From NCBI RefSeq assembly GCF_030268685.1, contig NZ_BSRQ01000003.1, positions 98,499-162,498 of the forward strand: 64,000 nucleotides of DNA. The letters are read 5' to 3'. Made by a program: the position numbers and the translations under genes. The notes under the pieces are model-generated. The model was not told the DNA's origin, made no database searches, and saw only the letters and a list, made by a program, of their open reading frames with translations. Positions 35,171 to 42,892 of this stretch are shown one piece after another; position 1 is the first letter of the stretch, and every line of letters begins with the position of its first letter. Source of the DNA: Microtetraspora sp. NBRC 13810 (GTDB taxonomy: Bacteria > Actinomycetota > Actinomycetes > Streptosporangiales > Streptosporangiaceae).

Positions 35171-38028
35171 AACGCCAGGCCGTGAAACGCCACGCCGTCA
35201 AACGCGTCCTGCTGACCGTCCTCACGGTGCTCGCCGCCTCGTGCGCGACCGCCCTGCCCGCCCAGGCGGCCGTGCAACGGGTGCAGTTCGCCTCCGGGCC
35301 GGCCTACCTGCTCGTCGAGTTCCTCGACGACGACCTCGTGCACTTCGAGCTCGCCGCCGGCACCGGCCCCGGCACCGGCTCGCCGATCTTCACCACCCCC
35401 CAGGTCGCCAAGAAGGACTATCCGGGGCCGGGCACCTTCTCGCAGAACGGCGGCACACTGACCACGGCCGCCATGAAGGTCGAGGTCAACCCGGGCACCC
35501 TGTGCGTCAAGGTGTCCGATCCGGCCCGGCTGCTGTACGAGGCGTGCCCGCGTAACCTCGCCCAGGCGTGGAAGGGGCTGACGATCACCAAGGGGTCGAT
35601 CCAGCACGCCTACGGCCTCGGCGAGCAGTTCTTCAAGGGCGGCAGCGCGGACGGCGACTGGGTCGGCCGCACCCGCACGCCCGGCGGGAACTACGGCAAC
35701 GCCATGGTCTACGACACCGACAACGGGCCGGTGGGCAACGCGCAGATCCCGGTGCTGTTCGCGGTCGGCGCGGCGAACCTGAACTACGGGTTCTTCCTGG
35801 ACCACGCCTACAAGCAGGAGTGGAACCTCTCGGACAACCCGTGGACGGTGGACACCTGGGGCGACCAGCTCCGGTGGTACACGATGACCGGGCCGGACCT
35901 GCCGGATCTGCGCTCGGACTACCTGGAGCTGACCGGCAGGCCGCCGGTGCCGCCGAAGAAGGCGCTCGGCATGTGGGTGTCGGAGTTCGGCTACGACAAC
36001 TGGGCCGAGATCGACAACCGGCTGACCGGGCTGCGCGACGCGAAGTTCCCGGTGGACGGGTTCGTCCTGGACCTGCCCTGGTTCGGCGGGGTCACCGCGG
36101 GCTCCGACGACACCAGGATGGGCAGGCTGACCTGGGACCCCGCGGCCTTCCCCGACCCGGCCACCCGGATCGCCGGCTACCAGGCGGACCAGGGCGTCGG
36201 TCTGATCACCATCGAGGAGTCCTACGTCGGCAGGAACCTCCCCGAGCACGCCGACCTCGCCTCCCGCGGCTTCCTGGTGCGGGCCGGCTGCTCGTCGTGC
36301 CCGCCGGTCTACCTCACCTCCAACGACTGGTGGGGCCGCGGCGGCATGATCGACTGGACCCAGGACGCGGCCGGCGACCACTGGCACGCCGCCAAACGGA
36401 AGCCGCTCGCCGACCAGGGCGTCATGGGCCACTGGCTGGACCTCGGCGAGCCGGAGATGTACGACCAGAACGACTGGACCGCCGGCGTGCTGCCGGGCAA
36501 GCACGCGCACGCCGACTACCACAACCTGTACAACCTGAAGTGGGCGGAGAGCGTCGCCCGGGGGTACGCGCAGGGGACGAAGCGGCCGTTCAGCCTGGCC
36601 CGTTCGGGCGCCTCCGGCATCCAGCGGCACGGCGTGGCCATGTGGTCGGCCGACATCGGATCCAAGCTGACCGCCCTGGCCCAGCAGCAGAACGTCCAGA
36701 TGCACATGTCGATGTCCGGGATCGACTACTTCGGTTCGGACATCGGCGGGTTCCGCCGGGAGATGCTGGACTCCGACCTGAACGAGCTGTACACCCAGTG
36801 GTTCGCCGACGGCGCCTGGTTCGAGGTGCCGGTCCGCCCGCACACCGAGAACCTGTGCAACTGCGCGCAGACCTCGCCCGACAAGATCGGCCACGTGCCG
36901 AGCAACCTGGCGAACATCCGGCAGCGCTACGAGCTGACCCCCTACTACTACTCGCTGGCCCACCGCGCCTACCGGACCGGCGAGCCGGTCGTCCCGCCGC
37001 TGGTGCACCACTACCAGAACGACCCGAACGTGCGGGAGATGGGCAGCGAGAAGCTCATCGGCCGCGACCTGCTGGTCGGGGTCGTCGCCGGGGAGAACGA
37101 GCGCGAGCGGGACATGTACCTGCCCGCGGGCACCTGGTTCGACCTGCACAGCGGTGAGAAGCTCACCAGCACCGGCCAGTGGTTCACCGACCGGCCGCTG
37201 TGGGTGAACGGGCGGTTCAGGCTGCCGGCGTTCGCCAGGGCGGGGTCGATCATCCCCAAGATGTTCGTCGACGACAAGACCATGAACGCGCTCGGCAGAC
37301 GCACCGACGGCCCGGTCAGGAACGAGCTGATCGCCCGCGTCCACCCGGCGGCCACGCCCTCCTCCTTCACCCTGTACGAGGACGACGGGGCCAGCACGGG
37401 CTACCAGGGCGGCGCCGTGCGCACCACCGCGCTGAGCCAGCAGCTCAGCGGCACCACGGCGACCGTCACCGTGGCGGCCGCCTCCGGCGCCTATCCCGGC
37501 GCCCCGGCGAGCAGGCCGAACGTGATCGAGCTGGTCTCCGACACCCAGGCGTCCGCGGTGACGCTCAACGGGGTGCCGCTCCCCCAGCACGCCACCAGGG
37601 CCGCCTTCGACGCCGCGGCGAGCGGCTGGTACAACGCGGGCGGCAACCTCGTGGTGGCCAAGTCGGCGGCGATCCCGGTGGGCACGGCCAAGTCGTTCGC
37701 CTTCACGCTCGGCCAGGCCCCGGTGTCGATGACGTTCTCGTGCGCGGGCGGCACGACCACGCCGGGCCAGTCGGTCTACGCGGTCGGCGGCGTCCCGCAG
37801 CTCGGCGCGTGGTCGGTGGCGAGCGCGGTCAGGCTGACCCCGTCCGCCTACCCGACCTGGACCGGCACGATCGGCAAGCTGCCGCCGAACACCACGGTCG
37901 AGTGGAAGTGCGTCAAACGCCAGGAGGCGGGCCTGCCCGACACCGCCGACCAGTGGCAACCCGGCGCGAACAGCACCTTCACCACCCCCGCGACCGGCTC
38001 CGGCGGCACCACCACCGGCGCCTTCTGA
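35167..38028 (+). CDS. Secreted GH31 enzyme with CBM20, 3-alpha-isomaltosyltransferase (cycloalternan-forming)-like
   Basis: This is a 953-residue exported enzyme. A basic repeated start (KRQAVKRHAVKRV) and hydrophobic core form the signal. The GH31 barrel carries the nucleophile Asp ~425 in HWLDLGEPEMY and the acid/base Asp ~496 in AMWSADIGSK, and it differs clearly from the two upstream GH31 paralogues. The final ~95 residues are a CBM20 starch-binding domain (YAVGGVPQLGAWSVASAVRL, PTWTGTIGKLPPNTTVEWKC). The enzyme therefore works on starch surfaces. DLGEPE-type GH31 members include isomaltosyltransferases that cyclise to cycloalternan. GTG 35167 overlaps the previous stop. The cyclisation role is inference. 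Confidence 0.85.
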   Translation: MKRQAVKRHAVKRVLLTVLTVLAASCATALPAQAAVQRVQFASGPAYLLVEFLDDDLVHFELAAGTGPGTGSPIFTTPQVAKKDYPGPGTFSQNGGTLTTAAMKVEVNPGTLCVKVSDPARLLYEACPRNLAQAWKGLTITKGSIQHAYGLGEQFFKGGSADGDWVGRTRTPGGNYGNAMVYDTDNGPVGNAQIPVLFAVGAANLNYGFFLDHAYKQEWNLSDNPWTVDTWGDQLRWYTMTGPDLPDLRSDYLELTGRPPVPPKKALGMWVSEFGYDNWAEIDNRLTGLRDAKFPVDGFVLDLPWFGGVTAGSDDTRMGRLTWDPAAFPDPATRIAGYQADQGVGLITIEESYVGRNLPEHADLASRGFLVRAGCSSCPPVYLTSNDWWGRGGMIDWTQDAAGDHWHAAKRKPLADQGVMGHWLDLGEPEMYDQNDWTAGVLPGKHAHADYHNLYNLKWAESVARGYAQGTKRPFSLARSGASGIQRHGVAMWSADIGSKLTALAQQQNVQMHMSMSGIDYFGSDIGGFRREMLDSDLNELYTQWFADGAWFEVPVRPHTENLCNCAQTSPDKIGHVPSNLANIRQRYELTPYYYSLAHRAYRTGEPVVPPLVHHYQNDPNVREMGSEKLIGRDLLVGVVAGENERERDMYLPAGTWFDLHSGEKLTSTGQWFTDRPLWVNGRFRLPAFARAGSIIPKMFVDDKTMNALGRRTDGPVRNELIARVHPAATPSSFTLYEDDGASTGYQGGAVRTTALSQQLSGTTATVTVAAASGAYPGAPASRPNVIELVSDTQASAVTLNGVPLPQHATRAAFDAAASGWYNAGGNLVVAKSAAIPVGTAKSFAFTLGQAPVSMTFSCAGGTTTPGQSVYAVGGVPQLGAWSVASAVRLTPSAYPTWTGTIGKLPPNTTVEWKCVKRQEAGLPDTADQWQPGANSTFTTPATGSGGTTTGAF

Positions 38029-38039
38029 CACGACCGCGC

Positions 38040-38063
38040 GGCCCCCGGGGCACTCCGGGGGCC
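38040..38063. terminator. Hairpin terminator of the alpha-glucan operon
   Basis: GGCCCCCGG and CCGGGGGCC form a perfect 9-bp stem with a six-base loop, 12 bases after the last GH31 stop codon. It marks the end of the ~13.8-kb transcription unit. Confidence 0.75.
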
Positions 38064-38161
38064 CACCGGTTCCGGGCGCGGCGGAGCCGCCCAGCGGGCC
38101 GCCGAGGCCGAGGCCGCCCGCCAGGGGTTCGACGCCGGCGGCGAACGCCCACTTCTCCTGG

Positions 38162-39034
38162 TCAGACCGGCAGGCCGACGAGACGGGCGCTCTCCGCCCA
38201 GAGCCGGTCGCAGCGCTCGGCGTCGGTGGTGTGCGGCGCGGTGGGGACCTGCTCGCGCCGGACGAAGAACCGGCCGGTGACCCCCTCGACCCGCGGCGAC
38301 GTCGCCAGCCACACGGGGGTGTCGGCCCCGTCGTCGGGCCCCGGCGAGAACGGGCGGAGCTGCGACAGGCGGTCGAACACGCGCAGGGCGCCGCGCGCGT
38401 GACGGCCGAGCCCGGTGCCCTTGATGATCCCCGGGTGCACGCCGTTCACCGTGATGCGCGAGCCCGCCAGCCGCCGGGCGAGAGCGTAGACGAACATCGC
38501 GTTCATGTTCTTCGTCCGGCCGTACGCCACGAACGGCCGGACGCTCGGCGGGAAGCCGAGCCCGCGCCGGGAGGAGAGGTCCGCGAGATCGACCGGCGCC
38601 CTGGCCAGGGCGCTCGGCGAGGCGCCCACGACGACGAAACGCGCCGGCCGTGCGCCGATCGGCGGCACCAGGGAGCGGAGCAGCAGGTACGGGGCGAGGT
38701 GGTTGACGGCCAGCGTCCGCTGGAGGCCCTCGGAGGTGAGCTCCGCGGCGTCGGCGACGACGGCGGCGTTGCTGACCACCACGTCCGGCGGCGGTCCGGC
38801 GGCCAGGCGTTCCGCGAGCGCGCGGACGTCTCCCAGCAGGGACAGGTCGGCGCGTTCGAGGCTCAGCTCCGCGTCCGGCACGGCGGACAGGATCCGGCGC
38901 CGCGCCTGGCGGAGCCGTTCCTCGCCGCGGCCGACCATGACCACGGCCAGCCCTTCCGCGGCCAGGAGGCGGGCGATCGCCTCTCCGATGCCGGACGTCG
39001 CTCCGGTGATCACGGCACGCCTGTGCTGGTGCAC
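38162..39034 (-). CDS. Short-chain dehydrogenase/reductase
   Basis: This is a 290-residue NAD(P)-dependent oxidoreductase of the classical/extended SDR type (retinol-dehydrogenase- or WW-oxidoreductase-like). The cofactor motif TGATSGIG is at residues ~10-17, VVSNAAVV (NNAG equivalent) near 88, and the catalytic YxxxK as VAYGRTKNMN near 170. HPGIIKGTGLG then covers the substrate loop. GTG 39034 has GGAGG five bases upstream. It is divergent from a TetR regulator, with two perfect palindromes between, so it is the repressed target. The substrate is unknown. Confidence 0.92.
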   Translation of the reverse strand: MHQHRRAVITGATSGIGEAIARLLAAEGLAVVMVGRGEERLRQARRRILSAVPDAELSLERADLSLLGDVRALAERLAAGPPPDVVVSNAAVVADAAELTSEGLQRTLAVNHLAPYLLLRSLVPPIGARPARFVVVGASPSALARAPVDLADLSSRRGLGFPPSVRPFVAYGRTKNMNAMFVYALARRLAGSRITVNGVHPGIIKGTGLGRHARGALRVFDRLSQLRPFSPGPDDGADTPVWLATSPRVEGVTGRFFVRREQVPTAPHTTDAERCDRLWAESARLVGLPV

Positions 39035-39046
39035 GACACCCTCCTT

Positions 39047-39065
39047 AGGTTGACGTTGTCAACCT
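39047..39065. promoter_or_regulatory. TetR operator 1 in the SDR/TetR divergent promoter
   Basis: AGGTTGACGTTGTCAACCT has perfect 8-bp arms (AGGTTGAC and GTCAACCT) around three bases. It abuts the SDR ribosome-binding site. Confidence 0.85.
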
Positions 39066-39073
39066 AGTGAGCG

Positions 39074-39092
39074 AGGTTGACGGCGTCAACCT
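39074..39092. promoter_or_regulatory. TetR operator 2 in the SDR/TetR divergent promoter
   Basis: AGGTTGACGGCGTCAACCT has arms identical to operator 1; only the three central bases differ. The centres are 27 bases apart. It lies directly upstream of TACACT (39096-39101), a -10 element placed for a leaderless transcript of the TetR gene. Confidence 0.85.
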
Positions 39093-39107
39093 GCCTACAC
39101 TGGTGCG

Positions 39108-39701
39108 ATGCCACCGGATACGCGCAAGGCGCTGCTCCAAGCGGCCACCCGCCTGCTGGACGAGGGCGGCGTCGACGCCGTGACGCTGCGCGAGGTCGGC
39201 CGCCTCGCCGGGGTGTCGCACAACGCGCCCTACAAGCACTTCACCCGTAAAGAGGCGCTGCTGGCCGCCCTCGCGGCCGAGGAGCTGACCCGGCGGAACG
39301 CCGCCCTCACCGAGGTGATCGAGCGCTCGCCCGGCCCGGAGGCGGCCCTGCGCACGGCGATGCGCGACTACATCGCCTGGGCCCTGGACCACCCGGCGCG
39401 CTTCAAGCTGGTCTTCGGCACCTGGACGATCCACTCGCCGGAGCTGGCGACCGCGGCGGACGACGCCCAGGCCACGCTGGTCGGGCTCGTCGCGGCCGCC
39501 CAGCGGGCCGGCGCCCTGCCCGGCGGCGACCCGGTGCGCCTGGCGTCGCTGCTGCGCGCGCTCGCGCACGGCGCGGCGGACCTCGGCTCGGCCGGGCACC
39601 TCAGCTCCGGCGGCAAGGGGAACGCCGATCCGGGCGAGCTGGTCGACGACCTGATCGACTACCTCCGCGTCGCGACGCGCGACGCGCGCAGCCCCGCCTG
39701 A
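39108..39701 (+). CDS. TetR/AcrR family regulator, WHG-domain type
   Basis: This 197-residue repressor has an N-terminal HTH (about 8-55; VTLREVGRLAGVSHNAPYKH) with the family's HFTRKEALLAAL helix. The C-terminal ligand domain resembles the WHG group (WALDHPARFKLVFGTW). The two perfect AGGTTGAC palindromes upstream give a clear operator for autoregulation and control of the divergent SDR. The ATG at 39108 has no Shine-Dalgarno, and TACACT six bases upstream suggests leaderless translation. The 3' end runs into a short tandem repeat. Confidence 0.93.
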   Translation: MPPDTRKALLQAATRLLDEGGVDAVTLREVGRLAGVSHNAPYKHFTRKEALLAALAAEELTRRNAALTEVIERSPGPEAALRTAMRDYIAWALDHPARFKLVFGTWTIHSPELATAADDAQATLVGLVAAAQRAGALPGGDPVRLASLLRALAHGAADLGSAGHLSSGGKGNADPGELVDDLIDYLRVATRDARSPA

Positions 39702-39740
39702 CCGCCCCGCCTGACCCCCCGCCTGACCTCCCCGCCTGAT
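39692..39740. repeat. Four ~13-bp repeats across the TetR stop codon
   Basis: CCCCGCCTGACC-type units recur four times with a period of 12-14 bases. The TGA of the TetR gene (39699-39701) is part of the first unit, so the copies downstream echo the gene end. The same pattern is seen at the Fur gene end. Confidence 0.6.
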
Positions 39741-39747
39741 CGAAACG

Positions 39748-40326
39748 TCAGCGCGGGGGGCCGGGCGCGCCGGCGCGCAGGCCGTCCATGACCAGGTCGA
39801 GCATCCGGCGGGTCCGCTCCTCCGAGCCGGCGCCCGGGTCGATCCGCCACAGGAAGCCGAGCAGGAGCAGGATGTCGTCCGGGTCGCACCCGGGGCGGAT
39901 GCCGCCGTCCTCCTCGCAGGCCCGCAGCAGCAGGGTGATCGCGCCGATGACCGGGCCGTAGGTCTCACCGGCCAGGCCGTCGCTGGTGGCGGCGTGCAGC
40001 ACGTCGGCCAGCCCGTGCTTGATCTTCCCGTAGTGGGCGAGGCGATCCAGCCACAGCCGCAGCGCCGTCAGCGGCGGGTGCTCCTCCAGCAGCGCGGGCG
40101 CGGCGCCGACGAGCAGGTGCACGTCGTGCTGGTAGACCGCGAGGACGAGCGCCTCGCGGGTGGGGAAGTGCCGGTAGAGCGTGCCCGCGCCGACTCCGGC
40201 CTTCTTCGCGATCGAGTTGAGCGAGGCGTCACCGGAGGCGGCGAAGGCTTCGCGCGCGACCTCGAGGATGCGGTCGCGGTTCTGCCGCGCGTGCGCGCGC
40301 AGGGGTCCGCGCTCCCCTTGGATCAT
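39748..40326 (-). CDS. TetR/AcrR family regulator
   Basis: This is a 192-residue repressor. The HTH (about 18-60) contains ASLNSIAKKAGVGAGTLYRH followed by FPTREALVLAVY. The C-terminal domain has the segment LHAATSDGLAGETYGPVIGA of the common actinomycete TetR_C group. The ATG at 40326 follows the frame's conserved RQNRDRILEVA start. It ends head-on with the previous TetR gene. No gene diverges from it; two palindromes upstream suggest autoregulation and that targets sharing this site lie elsewhere. Confidence 0.92.
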   Translation of the reverse strand: MIQGERGPLRAHARQNRDRILEVAREAFAASGDASLNSIAKKAGVGAGTLYRHFPTREALVLAVYQHDVHLLVGAAPALLEEHPPLTALRLWLDRLAHYGKIKHGLADVLHAATSDGLAGETYGPVIGAITLLLRACEEDGGIRPGCDPDDILLLLGFLWRIDPGAGSEERTRRMLDLVMDGLRAGAPGPPR

Positions 40327-40350
40327 CGCGTCGGCCCTTCGTGGCTGCTC

Positions 40351-40368
40351 ACCGGAGAGCGCTCCGAT
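40351..40368. promoter_or_regulatory. Candidate TetR operator A
   Basis: ACCGGAGAGCGCTCCGAT shares its left half with the stronger site 31 bases away and has an imperfect right half. It is 25 bases upstream of the TetR start. Confidence 0.55.
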
Positions 40369-40381
40369 GCCGTCCCCAGCT

Positions 40382-40399
40382 ACCGGAGAGTTCTCCGGT
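40382..40399. promoter_or_regulatory. Candidate TetR operator B
   Basis: ACCGGAGAGTTCTCCGGT is an 18-base near-perfect palindrome (one central mismatch pair). It lies in the upstream region of the TetR gene. The rest of the 305-base gap 40327-40631 holds no recognisable gene. Confidence 0.7.
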
Positions 40400-40631
40400 C
40401 AGTAAAGCACACAACCTGACCGGGGAGAGCGCGTCGCGTCCCGTCGGCGGCACGGCCCCCGGCCGCATGATGTACGGCGAGCGGCACCGAGGCCGTCGCC
40501 GGGCAAGGGGGACAGCCGCCGCCCGCCAAGTGTGAGGCGGATGGCTCGGCGGCGGAGGTTCGGGGGGTGTGCCCCGGGACGGGGCACACGAGGTGAGGCG
40601 ACCGGCGGCTCGCCGGTGCGCGATGCGACGA

Positions 40632-40937
40632 TCAGCCCCAGAACGTCGGGACCGGGTGGCTGGGGTAGTTGGTGGAGTAGAGCGGCACCGCGTGGTGCGG
40701 GACCGCCGTCATCGGGGCGGCGTTGACCCACTTGCCGTGGTGCGCGCCCCCGACGCACTGCCGGGCCGCGAACACGCCCAGGCCGCTGGGCGCGACATAG
40801 GCCGGCGCGACCCTGCCGCCGAACATGGCGCATTCCGCGGGGGTCACGGTGGGGGCGGCGGACGCCGCCGGGGCCAGCGCGGCCGCGGCCGCCAGGGTCA
40901 CCGCGGTCACGCCGAGCAGACGCATGACGAGCTTCAT
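40632..40937 (-). CDS. Small secreted protein of unknown function
   Basis: This is a 101-residue protein with a clear Sec signal (LLGVTAVTLAAAAALAPAASAA). The mature peptide is only ~73 residues. It has two Cys (AECAMFGG and ARQCVGG) likely joined by a disulfide, several His and Pro, and ends PVPTFWG. The ATG at 40937 has GGAAGAAG upstream. I recognise no family. Small two-Cys exported proteins of this kind are common in actinomycetes and are often surface-associated. A 147-base empty gap follows to the methyltransferase gene. Confidence 0.72.
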   Translation of the reverse strand: MKLVMRLLGVTAVTLAAAAALAPAASAAPTVTPAECAMFGGRVAPAYVAPSGLGVFAARQCVGGAHHGKWVNAAPMTAVPHHAVPLYSTNYPSHPVPTFWG

Positions 40938-41084
40938 GACTTCTTCCTTCCGGTAAGGGTGCTACACGTGATCTGTACCTCCATCACCCAGTGAAGTCAA
41001 CGAACAGCGTTCCGTAGCGATTCGCGCTCAGAACCCCGAACCTCGCCCGCTACGCCCTCTTGCAGCCGCCTTTCCACCGGTATT

Positions 41085-41891
41085 TCACGGCCCGGAAGCC
41101 GGAACGCTCCCGGGCTCGGCCCCCGGCTTGCGGGCCTCGATCAGGAAACGGGTGGTGGTGGCGACGAACGGGCCCTCGTCCCGGATCCGCTCGTGCAGGT
41201 CGCGCAGCCGTTCGCGGTACTCGCCCACGGTGAACCCGGGGACCATCCAGATCACCTTGCGCAGGAAGTAGACCACCGCGCCGATGTCGAAGAACTCCGT
41301 CCGGAGCGACTCGAACCGCAGGTCGGCGACCTCCAGGCCGGCTGCCTCCGCCCGCCGCCTGGCGTCGTCGGGGTGCCGCCTGCGCCGGACCTCCTCCGGC
41401 TGCGGCCCGCGGAAGTACTCGACGAGCTCGAAGACGCTGGCCGGGCCGACCTGCTGGGAGAAGTACGTGCCGCCGGGCCGGAGCACCCTGGCGATCTCCT
41501 CCCACCAGACGGTCACCGGGTGCCGGCTGGTCACCAGGTCGAAGGCCGCGTCCGCGAACGGCAGCGGCGGCTCGTCCGGATCGGCGACCACCACCGCCCC
41601 GAGCGGGTGCAGCAGCCTCGTCGCCTTCTCCAGGTTGGGCGGCCAGGACTCGGTGGCCGCCATCAGCCGCGGCAGCCGCGGCGCCCCGGCGAGCACCTCT
41701 CCGCCGCCCGTCTGGATGTCCAGCGCGGCGGACACCCGGGCCAGGCGCTCACCCATGGCACGCTGGTAACCCCACGAGGGACGCTGCTCGGTGGCCCGGC
41801 CCTCCAGCCAGGAGAAGTCCCAGCCTTCCACGGGCACCTGCTCGGCCTCGGCGACGAGCTCCTCGAAAGTACGCGGCATATGCCGAATCAT
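41085..41891 (-). CDS. Class I SAM-dependent methyltransferase-like protein
   Basis: This 268-residue soluble protein has a Methyltransf_11-type core. A degenerate motif I (DIQTGGGEVLAGAP) follows a WGYQRAMGERLARV helix. Clearer downstream motifs are LPFADAAFDLVTSRHPV (motif II/post-I) and ARVLRPGGTYFSQQVGP (motif III). Many close-looking actinomycete proteins carry the same FSWLEGRATE N-terminus. The ATG at 41891 is preferred because GGGGG lies eight bases upstream; a later ATG has no such site. The methyl acceptor is unknown. The start faces a repeat-rich, gene-poor stretch. Confidence 0.85.
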   Translation of the reverse strand: MIRHMPRTFEELVAEAEQVPVEGWDFSWLEGRATEQRPSWGYQRAMGERLARVSAALDIQTGGGEVLAGAPRLPRLMAATESWPPNLEKATRLLHPLGAVVVADPDEPPLPFADAAFDLVTSRHPVTVWWEEIARVLRPGGTYFSQQVGPASVFELVEYFRGPQPEEVRRRRHPDDARRRAEAAGLEVADLRFESLRTEFFDIGAVVYFLRKVIWMVPGFTVGEYRERLRDLHERIRDEGPFVATTTRFLIEARKPGAEPGSVPASGP

Positions 41892-41935
41892 GACGGCACC
41901 CCCTCGAACACCGGCAACCGAATATTCCACAGCGG

Positions 41936-42104
41936 CGGGAGGGGGCCGTCGAAGCCCTGCGTCCGGACCGGGTGCTGCCGCTCCCGGACGGCACCGAGGA
42001 ACTGTGGAGCCCAGACTACCGGGAGCCGGTGGCCCTGCCCCTGGCCGCCGATCCGCGGCACCGCGCCGTGACGCCGGAAATCACGATCCGCGGCACCGCG
42101 CCGT
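41936..42104 (+). pseudogene. Possible 3' remnant of a degraded gene
   Basis: A start-less open frame on the plus strand reads EGAVEALRPDRVLPLPDGTE and continues through LWSPDYREPVALPLAADPRH. Codon third positions are almost all G or C, as in real genes here. It has no start codon or Shine-Dalgarno and runs into a 35-bp tandem repeat that shifts the frame and closes it. It may be the tail of a decayed gene. I cannot name the parent family. Confidence 0.3.
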
Positions 42105-42152
42105 GACGCCGGAAATCACGATCCGCGGCACCGCGCCGTGACGCCGGAAATG
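42051..42152. repeat. 35-bp tandem repeat, 2.9 copies
   Basis: Units beginning GATCCGCGGCACCGCGCCGT are identical at 42051-42085 and 42086-42120, and for 32 bases from 42121. The unit is not a multiple of three, so it is not maintained as coding. It lies just upstream of the HAD hydrolase gene and could carry or disrupt its promoter. Confidence 0.9.
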
Positions 42153-42190
42153 ATTCGTTCCCGAAAGGGACGCCTGCTAGGTTTCCGGGC

Positions 42191-42892
42191 GTGACGGGCG
42201 ACGGCAGACACCAGCGGCAGGTACTGATCTTCGACGCCGACGACACGCTGTGGGAGAACAACATCATCTTCGAGCGGGTCATCGGCGACTTCCTGGACTG
42301 GATGGCGCATCCGACCATGTCCAGGGCGGAGGTCCGGACGATCCTCGACGACATCGAGGCGGCCAACTCGATCGCCTACGGCTACGGCAGCAAGGTCTTC
42401 CTGCGCAGCCTCGGCGAGTGCGTGGCCCGGCTGCGTGATCGTCCCGCGTCGGAGGACGAGCTGCGCAGGATCGAGGAGCTGACGGCGGCGTTCGTCGAAT
42501 GGCGGGCCGAGCTGATCCCGGGCGTCGCGGCGACCCTCGCCGAGCTGCACACCCGGCACGACCTGCTGCTGCTCACCAAGGGCGACCACCACGAGCAGCA
42601 GCGCAAGATCGACGTGTCCGGGCTCGCGCACCACTTCAGCAGCATCCACATCGTGCCGGAGAAGAACGCCGGCGCCTACCGCCGCATCGTGGCGGAGCTG
42701 GACCTCGCGCCCGCGACCACCTGGATGATCGGCAACTCCCCCAAGTCGGACATCATCCCCGCTCGCGAGGCGGGCCTGAACGCCGTCTTCATCCCGCACG
42801 AGCACACCTGGGTCCTGGAGCACACCGACCTGTCCGGCCACGACGGCGTACTGCACCTCAGCGGGTTCAGCCAGCTGCTGGAACACTTTTGA
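42191..42892 (+). CDS. HAD family hydrolase
   Basis: This is a 233-residue phosphatase-like enzyme. HAD motif I is FDADDTLWE (residues ~14-22, nucleophile and acid Asp two apart). Motif II Thr is in LLLLTKGD near 135. Motif III Lys and motif IV are in VPEKNAGAYRR and MIGNSPKSDIIPA near 180, with the acidic pair mostly replaced by NSPKSD, as in many HAD members. A helical cap lies between motifs I and II. The likely role is dephosphorylation of a small metabolite. It overlaps the NUDIX gene by four bases. Confidence 0.92.
   Translation: MTGDGRHQRQVLIFDADDTLWENNIIFERVIGDFLDWMAHPTMSRAEVRTILDDIEAANSIAYGYGSKVFLRSLGECVARLRDRPASEDELRRIEELTAAFVEWRAELIPGVAATLAELHTRHDLLLLTKGDHHEQQRKIDVSGLAHHFSSIHIVPEKNAGAYRRIVAELDLAPATTWMIGNSPKSDIIPAREAGLNAVFIPHEHTWVLEHTDLSGHDGVLHLSGFSQLLEHF

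Noticed and set aside
35110..38031. 973-codon minus-strand open frame opposite the CBM20 GH31 gene
   Set aside because: Same reasoning; no motif, and the plus-strand gene has catalytic signatures.
41050..41505. 151-codon minus-strand frame inside the methyltransferase region
   Set aside because: Out-of-frame overlap with the methyltransferase, Arg/Gly/Ala-rich, no start signal.
42051..42152. 35-bp repeats as a CRISPR or replication iteron array
   Set aside because: No spacers, fewer than three copies and no Cas, Rep or partition gene nearby.
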